Source of the DNA: Thermoprotei archaeon
Lineage (GTDB): Archaea > Thermoproteota > Thermoprotei_A > Sulfolobales > Fervidicoccaceae
Length of the DNA: 17,733 nt
Assembly (NCBI GenBank): GCA_022759165.1
Contig: JAEMPT010000020.1
Location: forward strand, 1 to 17,733
Reading direction: 5' to 3'
In this document: positions 1-6,165 of the stretch, piece after piece
Numbering within the stretch: the first letter of the stretch is position 1
Layout: each line of letters opens with the position of its first letter
Notes under the pieces: model-generated
Told to the model about the DNA's origin: nothing
Seen by the model: the letters and a program-made list of their open reading frames with translations, nothing else
Database searches by the model: none
Program-made: the position numbers and the translations under genes

Positions 1-72
1 GACCCAGCATCCAAGCTATTAGGAGCAATCACAGTTTTAATCTCACTAATCATCATAAAGCAATTAAAATGA
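1..72 (+). CDS. C-terminal end of a membrane protein (partial)
   Basis: The first frame is open from the window edge to a TGA at 70-72 and encodes 23 residues. They form one hydrophobic stretch (LLGAITVLISLIII) ending in KQLK, the pattern of a last transmembrane helix with a positively charged cytoplasmic tail. The start lies outside the window. An Asp-Pro followed by LLGA and a closing helix recalls the last helix of EamA/DMT-type transporters, but 23 residues are too few to assign a family. That it is coding is an inference from the amino-acid pattern alone. Confidence 0.45.
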   Translation, partial: DPASKLLGAITVLISLIIIKQLK

Positions 73-353
73 AGAAAGATTTAAGCTTTCTATTCGTACT
101 CGCCTTGAAAGATGAGGCCTTCAGTTGTAATCTAAAAAGCGCCTCAATTCCCTGAAAGATGACGCTGGATGAACAATTACTGCAATCGAGTTAACAGAAA
201 AGCGGTCGTAAAAGCTCTAACGATCGCTTTTGCTCCGATTATCAAATACAATCCCCACGAATTCGAGCATTATTTTTGAAGATAAGAGAAGTTAATTGGC
301 TAAAGATATTTTAATCATATTACTTTTCATACTAATAACAGTAGTGATCCGGC
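73..353. other. Non-coding stretch with one strong hairpin and one 36-codon open frame
   Basis: This 281-base gap lies between the partial membrane protein and the DUF711 gene. It holds a perfect hairpin at 198-231 (listed separately) and a short open frame at 169-279 on the plus strand (ATG to TGA, 36 residues, ending HEFEHYF). That frame has no clear ribosome-binding site and no family I recognise, so I do not call it a gene. No convincing TATA box stands out; a weak ATTTTAATC lies 40 bases before the DUF711 start. Confidence 0.4.
198..231. other. 12-bp stem hairpin
   Basis: AAAAGCGGTCGT (198-209) and ACGATCGCTTTT (220-231) pair over 12 positions with a single G-U wobble (in the plus-strand RNA) and a 10-base loop. 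The right arm ends in four T. It lies 126 bases past the upstream stop codon and 123 bases before the next start. It could end transcription or belong to a small RNA; the sequence does not decide which. Confidence 0.45.
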
Positions 354-1418
354 TTGAAAATCAGGGCCTTAACGCTATATACTTTACCAGAAAAGGACGC
401 TACAAAAAATTATGACTATTGGGCAGAAGAGAAAATCGGCTTCCTCCTAGATACGGCAAAGAAGGTCGAGACCGAAACAGGCATTGAAGTATGGAGTAAA
501 AGGATATCTACTAATCTATCACCGGACACGATAAAAGAAGTGGCTCCCGTTTTCTCTAAAAACCAGGAAGTCAAAGCAATGATATACCAAGAAGCCTTGT
601 CTAAATTACAGCTTGACATTTTATCAGAAATTGTCAGAAATGGAATGTACGCCTCTATTATTGCCGGAAGAGAGGAAAATCTAATGAAAGCTGCATTTCT
701 AATTGAAAAGATTTCAATGGATAATTATTCTTATGCTACCAGATTCGCTATAGAGATGAGCGGGAAGAAGTTCGAGACCGCTTATTTTCCTTTGGCAGCT
801 CACAGGGAGGCTGGTCCAGATAGGTTAGCTATCGCTCTACTATACCCCAACGATGTGTTGGAATCGCGGGGCTCTCTCACGGAGGCTTTAAGCTATGTGC
901 TTGAAAAAGCCTATGCTAATCTAAAGCCATTCATAAAAAACGGAATAAGGGGAGTAAAAGTTACAGGTATAGATTATTCTATTAGCCCATGGATGGAGGA
1001 AAGCGTCGCCGGGTTACTGCAGGATAAGGGCAAATGTCAATTGGAAAGGCTCGGGTGCTTAGATGAAGTTAGAAAAGTAAACTATACGATTTCGAAATTC
1101 GCCAAAGAGAAGTCAGGCATAGGGTTCAATGAAGTTATGTTGCCATTGGCAGAGGATAGTGAGTTGATCAGATTAGCGAAGGAAGGGAAAATCGAATTGA
1201 GGGATTTCCTTTTATACTCAACTGTTTGCGTTGCCGGTATTGATATGATAGCTCTCGATATCAGTAGAAAAGATTTATTCTCGCTATTAAAGTCCGCTTA
1301 TGCGATCGCGAGAACAAAGCAGAGACCTTATGGCGTTAGGCTAATTAAAGCGAAAAAGGGAGAAAAAACCATCAGGTTGGAGGGATTCTCTGAGATCCCC
1401 GTGCTTTCGTTTACTTAA
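354..1418 (+). CDS. DUF711 (UPF0210) family protein
   Basis: The 354-residue product matches the DUF711 family as I know it: an N-terminal MKIRALTLYT strand, a central VTGIDYSISPWMEES block (about residues 204-218) resembling the family's G-(I/V)-D-x-S motif, and the GIGFNEVMLPLAED block (about 256-269). The family's biochemical role is not established; it is related in fold to glycyl-radical-like barrels, so no reaction is assigned here. The start is TTG at 354, with AGTGA six bases upstream as a plausible ribosome-binding site. It is convergent with the CoxG-like gene and the two stop codons share the palindrome TTAA (1415-1418). No membrane segments or signal peptide are visible. The family call is firm, the function unknown. 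Confidence 0.85.
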   Translation: MKIRALTLYTLPEKDATKNYDYWAEEKIGFLLDTAKKVETETGIEVWSKRISTNLSPDTIKEVAPVFSKNQEVKAMIYQEALSKLQLDILSEIVRNGMYASIIAGREENLMKAAFLIEKISMDNYSYATRFAIEMSGKKFETAYFPLAAHREAGPDRLAIALLYPNDVLESRGSLTEALSYVLEKAYANLKPFIKNGIRGVKVTGIDYSISPWMEESVAGLLQDKGKCQLERLGCLDEVRKVNYTISKFAKEKSGIGFNEVMLPLAEDSELIRLAKEGKIELRDFLLYSTVCVAGIDMIALDISRKDLFSLLKSAYAIARTKQRPYGVRLIKAKKGEKTIRLEGFSEIPVLSFT

Positions 1419-1849
1419 GCACTTAGCTTTTTCTCAGCACATTCAAATAGCTGCTTAACGATATCTGCTGCAACGTTCTCCACAACTTTTCCTAGCGCAG
1501 CGATCATTCCCCCTAGTTTGGCATCTGCTACATAATCTAGCTTGGTCTTGCCCGCTTCAGCATCAGTGAGGGTCACTGAAGCTTTGGCTTCGAAAGAGTT
1601 CCCTATACTTCCACCCTTAATGAAGACCTCATAGCTCTCTTGTGGCTTAATTTCTTTTATGTATCCTTCAGTATTAAATGTACCAGAAATCGCTCCTACC
1701 TTAAATTTTACCTTTGCCTTAAAGTTTGTTCCCTTTATCTCGTGACTTTGAATTCCAGGAACACACTCTACGACCTTTACAGGGTTATTGAAAAATTCTG
1801 CTACTTTTTCCCTCGGCGCGTTTACTATAACTGAATTTTTTATCTGCAT
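1415..1849 (-). CDS. CoxG-like SRPBCC (START-fold) protein
   Basis: A small single-domain protein of about 144 residues. It has the typical CoxG pattern: an N-terminal strand followed by APREKVAEFFNNP, then CVPGIQS (compare the family's C-x-P-G), alternating beta strands, and a long amphipathic C-terminal helix (VVENVAADIVKQLFE). CoxG proteins (carbon monoxide dehydrogenase subunit G) help recruit or mature molybdenum CO dehydrogenase in bacteria. Many archaeal members stand alone, as here, and only bind a hydrophobic ligand. No coxMSL genes are present in this window. I chose ATG 1849 because GGTGA stands exactly five bases before it; TTG 1861 and GTG 1858 are alternative in-frame starts. 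The function beyond the fold is inference. Confidence 0.8.
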   Translation of the reverse strand: MQIKNSVIVNAPREKVAEFFNNPVKVVECVPGIQSHEIKGTNFKAKVKFKVGAISGTFNTEGYIKEIKPQESYEVFIKGGSIGNSFEAKASVTLTDAEAGKTKLDYVADAKLGGMIAALGKVVENVAADIVKQLFECAEKKLSA

Positions 1850-1854
1850 TAACT

Positions 1855-1859
1855 TCACC
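1855..1859 (-). promoter_or_regulatory. Ribosome-binding site GGTGA of the CoxG-like gene
   Basis: GGTGA followed by AGTTA and ATG on the minus strand. It decides the start at 1849 over the upstream TTG (1861) and GTG (1858), both of which overlap the site itself. Confidence 0.6.
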
Positions 1860-1900
1860 AATTAACTTAATATGATTAGCAATTAAAATTTTTTTCGCAA

Positions 1901-1922
1901 GTTTATAATAAAAATTTATAAA
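1901..1922 (-). promoter_or_regulatory. TATA-box region for the CoxG-like gene
   Basis: On the minus strand this AT-rich stretch contains TTTATAAA (1922-1915) and TTATAAAC just downstream (1908-1901). The second would place the transcript start near 1880, giving a leader of about 30 bases that still includes the GGTGA site. Assignment is by pattern and distance only. Confidence 0.4.
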
Positions 1923-1991
1923 AATATGATCAGCGTCATTTTGATTTTTAGAAGCAAAGTACATTTGCTTGCTTATTGAAGCTTCTATTTT

Positions 1992-2370
1992 TCAAGCCGA
2001 AATGATTACTGATTTCCTTTCCACGATAAAGAACGAGACTTTCATTTTTAAATTGACCAAAACTACTGTGGACTTAATCTTCCTTCATCTATATATGTTG
2101 CGGCTCGTCTTAAAGTGCGAAGAGATCGACTCATTTGGATCTTCTTTTTATCGGAAAATTTCCAAAAGTTCTCACCGTTAAAAAGTACTTCGCCTTCGCT
2201 CGGAGGATATAGCAAAGCTGCTATTTTCATAAGCGTAGTCTTTCCAGAACCATTTGGACCGTAAATAATAGTCGTTTCGTTTGATCGGAAAGATATATTT
2301 ATATCCTTCATTACAAGGGGGCGTTTTCGCGATATTTAAAGCTGACCTTTTTCAAGGATATTTCAATCAA
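1992..2370 (-). pseudogene. Decayed ABC-transporter ATPase (tungstate/molybdate type)
   Basis: Remnant of the ATP-binding subunit of the adjacent permease. It starts at TTG 2370, overlapping the permease stop by eight bases, after a GGAGGT site: the coupled arrangement of a working operon. The first 19 codons (LIEISLKKVSFKYRENAPL) are a normal ABC start, then a stop follows because one base is missing at about 2312. The frame resumes at 2311 as MKDINISF and reaches an intact Walker A, GPNGSGKTT. After KFSDKKKIQMSRSLR the text jumps to AATYIDEGRL, which resembles the far C-terminal end of such ATPases. The Q-loop, the LSGGQ signature and Walker B are all absent, so I infer an internal deletion of roughly 100 codons. 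A further frame change leaves a tail ending at 1992. It cannot encode a working ATPase. Confidence 0.8.
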
Positions 2371-3001
2371 CTTCTAAGCTACCTCCCAAAACCTTTAATG
2401 CTATTCCTATCACAACTATTATAGCAACAAGTGCTAATCCAAGCTGGAGACTATCGCTGAACATTCCTTTTGATGTTTGTAATGCAATCGCGGTCATCAT
2501 AACTCTTGTATACCCAGAGATGTTCCCGCCCACCATCAAAGCCACTCCAAGCTCGCTTATTGCCCTTGAAAAGGCCATAAAAGTAGTAGCAAGCAAGCCG
2601 TTGAATGCCTCCTGGATTAAAATAAGCATATTCTGATTCTTTGTACCACCTAACGTAGTTGTGAGCTCGGATATTCTCAATACTTTTTCTCTCAGGAGCC
2701 TATATCCAATCGAAGCAACTATTGGAATTACTAATATAGCATCGCCTATTATGATAGCAATAGGGGTATAGAGAATATGAAAGTAACCGAGAGGACCCGA
2801 AGAATTAAGGATGAAATATAGAATTAATCCCAGAACCACCGTTGGAAATCCAGCAAACGATTCGAGAAAGGTCGAAACCCACTGCGATATCCCTCGTAAG
2901 GCTAATCTGTAAGCGAGAAATATGCCTATAGGAAGTGCTATTAGAGTCGCAGTACCCGATATGTAAATAGATCTTATTATAGTAAAGATTGTTTTGTCCA
3001 T
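2363..3001 (-). CDS. ABC transporter permease, tungstate (TupB) type
   Basis: A 212-residue inner-membrane permease with about five transmembrane segments. The coupling (EAA) loop is clear around residues 114-160: TTLGGTKNQNMLILIQEAFNG. It is followed by FSRAISELGVALMVGGNI and GYTRVMMTAIALQTSKG, a combination typical of TupB-type tungstate permeases rather than phosphate or sulfate ones. Start ATG 3001 is the only usable start: upstream the frame has no ATG, GTG or TTG before a TAG. Its partner ATPase follows in a translationally coupled position but is broken, and no substrate-binding protein (TupA/WtpA) gene is present in this window. It is either an orphan of a dying transporter or relies on an ATPase encoded elsewhere. 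Tungstate import would serve tungsten enzymes such as aldehyde ferredoxin oxidoreductases. Confidence 0.85.
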   Translation of the reverse strand: MDKTIFTIIRSIYISGTATLIALPIGIFLAYRLALRGISQWVSTFLESFAGFPTVVLGLILYFILNSSGPLGYFHILYTPIAIIIGDAILVIPIVASIGYRLLREKVLRISELTTTLGGTKNQNMLILIQEAFNGLLATTFMAFSRAISELGVALMVGGNISGYTRVMMTAIALQTSKGMFSDSLQLGLALVAIIVVIGIALKVLGGSLEVD

Positions 3002-3068
3002 ACATAAATTAATTTGGAAACAGGCGTAAAGGAAAGAGGGTCGTTGGCCCTTCTATAGATAAAAAAGC

Positions 3069-3074
3069 AGGTGA
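3069..3074 (+). promoter_or_regulatory. Ribosome-binding site AGGTGA of the nuclease gene
   Basis: AGGTGA, five bases (TAAAA), then TTG at 3080. The alternative start GTG 3071 would lie inside the site, so TTG 3080 is preferred. Confidence 0.6.
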
Positions 3075-3079
3075 TAAAA

Positions 3080-3790
3080 TTGCCAATTTCTCTTGAGGGC
3101 CTAGTTGAATATTTATTGAAGGAAAAATCTAGCTCTTTTAATTTCTTAGAAATGATGCTAACAGTGAACAGATTTCAGCTATTATCTGCATTAAAAAAGC
3201 TTGATGGGATTGAAGTTATGGAGGACTCTGTGAAGGTTGATAATAGAGTTAAGCTGGTTATTTCTGCTCTTAAAATTGGAATTAACCCAAAAACAATATC
3301 GAAGTATCTTGACTGGAAAGAATTCGAAGATGAAGTGGCTAGGATATTTGAAGAGGCTGGATTCATCATAGCAAAAAATTTTAGGACTAACGAACCAAAG
3401 AGGACCGAAACCGACATCATTGCCTTAAAAGAAGGAATTGTACTAGCAATTGATTGTAAGCACTGGGATCTCTCTAAATCTATAGCTTCGAGCTACAAAA
3501 ATGCGGCTTTAAAACATGTGGAAAGAGTAGCAAAGCTAATTGAAAGTAAAAAATTCATGAAATGGCTGGTAAAATGGGAAACCAAGCGAGACATATTAGT
3601 GGTTCCGGTTTTGATAACCCTTTCAAGCAGGCCTGGAGGGTTCATCAACGGAGTGATTTCTGTTCCCATTTCATATATATCAAATTTTGCGCAAAATATG
3701 GATGCTTGGATTGACCAAGCAGGCCAATTTAATGTAGAAATAAAACGGGTAACAATTAATGAAGGGTGCACAAAAATTGATGCCTGCTAG
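3080..3790 (+). CDS. Mrr-like restriction endonuclease-fold protein
   Basis: A protein of 236 residues with two parts. Residues 1-77 are a winged-helix-like segment. From about 79 on there is a PD-(D/E)XK nuclease core: WKEFEDEVARIFEEAGFII (helix with a conserved acidic residue), then RTETDIIALKEG carrying Asp112, then VLAIDCKHWD with the Asp125-x-Lys127 catalytic pair. This is the arrangement of Mrr-type and archaeal Holliday-junction-like nucleases, which cut DNA with a metal ion. The archaeal family is usually annotated only as restriction endonuclease; no methylase gene is near, so I do not infer a restriction-modification system. Start TTG 3080 is set by the AGGTGA site. It converges with the gene at 3787 and the stop codons overlap in CTAG (3787-3790). 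The nuclease fold is well supported; the target is unknown. Confidence 0.75.
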   Translation: MPISLEGLVEYLLKEKSSSFNFLEMMLTVNRFQLLSALKKLDGIEVMEDSVKVDNRVKLVISALKIGINPKTISKYLDWKEFEDEVARIFEEAGFIIAKNFRTNEPKRTETDIIALKEGIVLAIDCKHWDLSKSIASSYKNAALKHVERVAKLIESKKFMKWLVKWETKRDILVVPVLITLSSRPGGFINGVISVPISYISNFAQNMDAWIDQAGQFNVEIKRVTINEGCTKIDAC

Positions 3791-4464
3791 AGGCTACGCA
3801 ACATTTGAAATCTAACGCTATCAGCTTCTATTATAATCTCAAAGGGGACGTTGTTTATTGACTTGAAGTTCAATTTGTCAATTGAAAGCTCTCTTCTGCC
3901 TGTTTTCTCGTTAACCCTAAGCGTGAAAAACGCATCGCTCCAATACTGCAAGAGCCTTGCCTCCGGCATATTCATGAGAGCTCTATCTAACATAAAGGTA
4001 AAAGTGGCGCTCTTTCTCCCTGATGTTTTGACTTTTCTAATCAACGAGGCCAGTTTTTCTAGAAAGTCTCTTTCGCTCTCCTTCAAATATGGGACAAAAA
4101 AGTACAGGTGGTTAGAGTCTCTGTAATGCAAATCTGCTGCCCTCAGAAGCTCTTCGGTGGAATCGTAAGTACGGAAATGCACGCTCGGTGATTCGGAAAT
4201 TATATAGCGCAATTTTGAAGTAAGTGGAGTAGGTACGAGCGAAGTTGTTGCTAACCATTGAAAGTCAAGTAAGTAAGAACCTACAAATATATCCTTATTC
4301 GGCTCAACCTCATATCTAGCCAAAATGAGGAAAAGGAAGAGAGTCTCGGGGTTGGCTGTGGGTTCTACGGAGTACAACAAAAATGATATAGGCGGGTAGT
4401 AAATCTTCAGATCTCTCAAGGGCGCGATTTCCGGATAATTCAATACCAGCTCTTCATGTGACAC
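3787..4464 (-). CDS. Uncharacterised protein resembling a RecA/KaiC-like domain without Walker A
   Basis: A soluble protein of 225 residues. I know no close family, but the second half (about 110-222) follows the order of a KaiC/RadA-type core: a hydrophobic strand (HLYFFVPYL), a long helix (RDFLEKLASLIRKVKTSG), a strand (ATFTFML), then WSDAFFTLRV resembling the D-x-hydrophobic strand. Next comes RRELSIDKLNFKS, comparable to the R-x-L-x-V-x-K strand of KaiC proteins, and PFEIIIEADSVRF, comparable to their closing pf-x-I strand. No P-loop is present, so it would not bind ATP by the usual means. Start GTG 4464 is chosen because GGTGA lies five bases before it (GTG 4473 overlaps the site). It faces the nuclease gene tail to tail with overlapping stops. 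The fold assignment is inference from strand order only. Confidence 0.6.
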   Translation of the reverse strand: MSHEELVLNYPEIAPLRDLKIYYPPISFLLYSVEPTANPETLFLFLILARYEVEPNKDIFVGSYLLDFQWLATTSLVPTPLTSKLRYIISESPSVHFRTYDSTEELLRAADLHYRDSNHLYFFVPYLKESERDFLEKLASLIRKVKTSGRKSATFTFMLDRALMNMPEARLLQYWSDAFFTLRVNEKTGRRELSIDKLNFKSINNVPFEIIIEADSVRFQMLRSL

Positions 4465-4469
4465 GGCCT

Positions 4470-4474
4470 TCACC
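4470..4474 (-). promoter_or_regulatory. Ribosome-binding site GGTGA deciding start 4464
   Basis: GGTGA, five bases (AGGCC), then GTG. The upstream in-frame GTG at 4473 is part of the site itself and is therefore unlikely to be the start. Confidence 0.55.
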
Positions 4475-4534
4475 TGCTATTATAAAAATGACATGAGCCT
4501 AGCCCGTCTTCTTTCTCATAACGCAAGGCAGAAT

Positions 4535-4981
4535 CTAATCCTCCTTTTCTACGTAGGGTGTTATTAATACGTCCCTATTTTGTACGAGATTTAACACCGA
4601 CTGGCTCACGCTGCCTACTAAGACCTTTTCAAGGAACCCTTTCTTGCTCTTTCTGCCCATAACTATTAAGTCCACCTTCTCTTCCTCAGCCACTTTTATT
4701 ATTTCGTTAGCAGGAAGCCCCGTTTTCATAACGTATTTAACATTTTTCACGTTGAGAGCCTCGATATATGATTTGGCTTTTTCCAAAGTTTTCATGGCGA
4801 TTTCTTTTTGCTTCGTTACTACTTCTGGTGGTATGGGCTCACCATAGAATATTTCGATTGGTTCTATAACGGTTACTACAACAAGCTCACTTTCAAATGC
4901 CTTAGCTATCTCACATGCCCTCTCTAAGGCAAGCTTAGAAGACGGGCTACCATCATAAGCTAGTAGTATTTTAGCATACAA
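4535..4981 (-). CDS. Universal stress protein, UspA family
   Basis: A single Usp domain of 148 residues. It opens with KILLAYDGSPSSKLALERA (the first strand with the conserved Asp and the following helix), carries VKYVMKTGLPANEIIKVAEE in the middle and DLIVMGRKSKKGFLEKVLVGSVSQSVL near the end. The last block corresponds to the ATP-binding G-x2-G-x9-G-(S/T) motif, but the second glycine is Ser and the spacing to GS appears one residue longer, so ATP binding is uncertain. Such proteins are cytoplasmic dimers linked to stress and energy state; the role here is unknown. Start is TTG 4981, preceded by GATGA seven bases upstream. It stands alone on the minus strand; its nearest upstream neighbour is transposon debris. 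Confidence 0.9.
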   Translation of the reverse strand: MYAKILLAYDGSPSSKLALERACEIAKAFESELVVVTVIEPIEIFYGEPIPPEVVTKQKEIAMKTLEKAKSYIEALNVKNVKYVMKTGLPANEIIKVAEEEKVDLIVMGRKSKKGFLEKVLVGSVSQSVLNLVQNRDVLITPYVEKED

Positions 4982-5040
4982 GTTTCGTTCATCTCTCTTA
5001 TTTTTAATTAATATAGAGCTGAAGCTATCATATTAATATT

Positions 5041-5163
5041 TCTATATGATACTGACCTCCTCCCCGTCCTAAAGGGCAAAGGTTCCCCTCACCTGTTTGG
5101 GATTACATCTGTAAATTAGTCTTCTTTGCAAAATAGCTTTGAGTTTTCCAGCAGTCTTCGTAA
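5041..5163 (-). pseudogene. Decayed C-terminal tail of an IS200/IS605-type TnpB gene
   Basis: On the minus strand one frame reads FTDVIPNR, stop, GEPLPFRTGRRS. As I recall, many crenarchaeal TnpB proteins end with a tail of the form QMTDV-PNRWGE followed by basic residues. Here Q has become TAA and W has become TGA, each explained by point changes. The segment CTGACCT to CCCC at 5052-5088 is a recognisable end of such elements, where the 3' end of the gene overlaps the guide-RNA-coding right end. A diverged copy lies at 5797-5834. No transposase core is left upstream. The family identity rests on memory of the tail sequence. Confidence 0.5.
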
Positions 5164-5303
5164 TATATTTATGGATAGCATTTTAATTTTTGAGAGAGAG
5201 CTTCTCCATGTTTTATATTCACTTAGAACTTATGCTCAATTCTATCCATTATAAATGGGATCTCTATGGATAAAGATTTTGGATTTTCAAGTCATGAAAG
5301 CAT

Positions 5304-5317
5304 AAAAACCAAAAAAA
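5304..5317 (-). terminator. T-rich transcription stop of the Lrp gene
   Basis: Seven T (5317-5311), GG, then five T (5308-5304) on the minus strand, starting seven bases after the Lrp stop codon. Runs of T end transcription in archaea. Confidence 0.45.
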
Positions 5318-5323
5318 TTTATG

Positions 5324-5743
5324 TTAATAAGTCTTAAGAACCATAACTGTTATTGTGGAAGTTACTGAAGGCACTTCTCTTATTTTATCTATCGTCTCGT
5401 TTAGTTTTTCCACAGTAGGGGAAGAGATCATTGCGACTATATCGTAGTCTCCAGCCACTTCATATACCTTTTCAACGAATGGAAATCTTGCAATTATCTC
5501 AGAGGTTTCAGAGGTTTTTCCCTTCGCTGTAGACCTGATGAGTACCAGTGCTCTTACTTCAACCTTGGAGCTGAGCTCAATAGTGAACCTAGATATTATG
5601 CCTTCTCTAGCTAGACGGTCTATCCTTTTCTTTACCGCAGTCTTGCTTATTCCAACCTCTTTAGATATCCTGCTTAGGGGAGTGCGAGCATTTGCCTTGA
5701 GAATACTTATGATTTTCTCGTCTATCTCATCAATGTCTTTCAA
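5324..5743 (-). CDS. Lrp/AsnC-family transcription regulator
   Basis: A 139-residue regulator. Residues 1-50 are the winged helix-turn-helix: KDIDEIDEKIISILKANAR, TPLSRISKEVGIS and AVKKRIDRLAREGII, all standard for the family. From about 60 on is the RAM/AsnC ligand domain, with RSTAKGKTSE, FPFVEKVYEVAGDYDIVAMI (the G-D-Y-D turn) and a last strand TSTITVMVLK. Such proteins form dimers or octamers that bind DNA in response to amino acids. The frame is open to ATG 5776, but TTG 5743 gives the usual family N-terminus and has GGAGG seven bases before it. Downstream lies a T-rich stop signal. The gene stands between two tnpB-tail remnants in the same orientation, so it may have been brought in or bracketed by insertions. 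Targets are not deducible. Confidence 0.9.
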   Translation of the reverse strand: MKDIDEIDEKIISILKANARTPLSRISKEVGISKTAVKKRIDRLAREGIISRFTIELSSKVEVRALVLIRSTAKGKTSETSEIIARFPFVEKVYEVAGDYDIVAMISSPTVEKLNETIDKIREVPSVTSTITVMVLKTY

Positions 5744-5796
5744 GTGAGTTCCTCCCCTTTTATAGCGGAAATCCACCTTTCCGCATAAAATTAATT

Positions 5797-5834
5797 CTGA
5801 CCTATTCCTAGCCCTAAAGGACTAGAGGTTCCCC
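5797..5834 (-). mobile_element. Second IS200/IS605 end-like remnant
   Basis: On the minus strand this runs GGGGAACCTCTAGTCC to AGGTCAG and aligns along its whole length with 5088-5052, with about one indel and under ten substitutions. The translated tail SFRARNRSE matches PFRTGRRSV of the first remnant. Upstream, TGCGGGGAACC matches the WGEP codons in a neighbouring frame. Both remnants point the same way and flank the Lrp gene. Confidence 0.45.
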
Positions 5835-5898
5835 GCACCTCGCAATGGGGTTAGAGGAACCGAGCTATTCAGTTCATTATAGAAAAAATTAAAAGAGA

Positions 5899-5985
5899 AA
5901 GAATTTATAAACCATGCTATCATTTCCCAGCTTTGAGGAGCGAGGTTTTTAGTTACAATAAATAGTTTATTGCCTCATTTTTTTG
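5899..5985 (+). ncRNA. Candidate small RNA unit: TATA box, hairpin, T-run
   Basis: AAAGAA followed by TTTATAAA (5904-5911) is a good BRE/TATA pair with no gene in front of it. Transcription would start near 5933. Within 25 bases comes a perfect 7-bp hairpin, CAATAAA-TAG-TTTATTG (5956-5972), enclosed by GAGG (5942-5945) and CCTC (5973-5976), and then seven T (5978-5984). The predicted RNA would be about 52 bases. The only open frame is a 12-codon one, so I prefer an RNA or a chance arrangement. Pure inference from pattern. Confidence 0.3.
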
Positions 5986-6003
5986 TCTGTTGTGAATATT
6001 TTG

Positions 6004-6165
6004 AACGTGAATTACCCGATCTTGCGGTTGCGATGAGGATTTTCTGGGTTTCCTTTCCACAGGCTCTGAGGGCAGTCCTGACTCTGAACCAAATATTTTC
6101 TCAATATCTTTTTATAATAAAGAAAGCATTTCTATAAGGCTATCAATCCCATCCCTAACGAAAGA
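6004..6165 (-). repeat. Dispersed repeat, copy A (decayed transposase tail?)
   Basis: Shares with 14427-14700 the exact 19-mer GAATTACCCGATCTTGCGG, then GAGGATTTTCTG, a CACAGGCTCT block, and further on AAGCATTTCTAT. Copy A lacks about 15 bases that form a hairpin in copy B. On the minus strand it reads ALRACGKETQKIL followed by RSGNS, and copy B reads ALRACEQEPQKIL in the same frame. The ACG motif recalls the C-terminal tails of TnpB proteins from methanogens and Thermococcales. The repeat is certain; the transposase identity is tentative. Confidence 0.65.

Larger units (their letters stand above)
4982..5323. other. Intergenic region with transposase debris and a T-tract
   Basis: This 342-base gap between the UspA and Lrp genes holds the decayed TnpB C-terminal tail at 5041-5163 and a minus-strand T-rich stop signal at 5304-5317, both listed separately. 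Between them (5164-5303) I see only AT-rich sequence with a short inverted repeat around ATCCATTATAAATGGGAT (5233-5250) and no coding frame. Confidence 0.5.

Noticed and set aside
100..175. Two GAAAGATGA words resembling C boxes of a C/D guide RNA
   Set aside because: The words deviate from RTGATGA and no D or D' boxes fall at proper distances.
1969..2181. 70-codon plus-strand frame over the ABC ATPase remnant
   Set aside because: The minus strand carries a clear decayed Walker A protein; the plus-strand frame is a by-product.
5757..5764. TATAAAAG just upstream of the Lrp start
   Set aside because: It is too close: a transcript starting 25 bases downstream would begin inside the gene and lose the GGAGG site.
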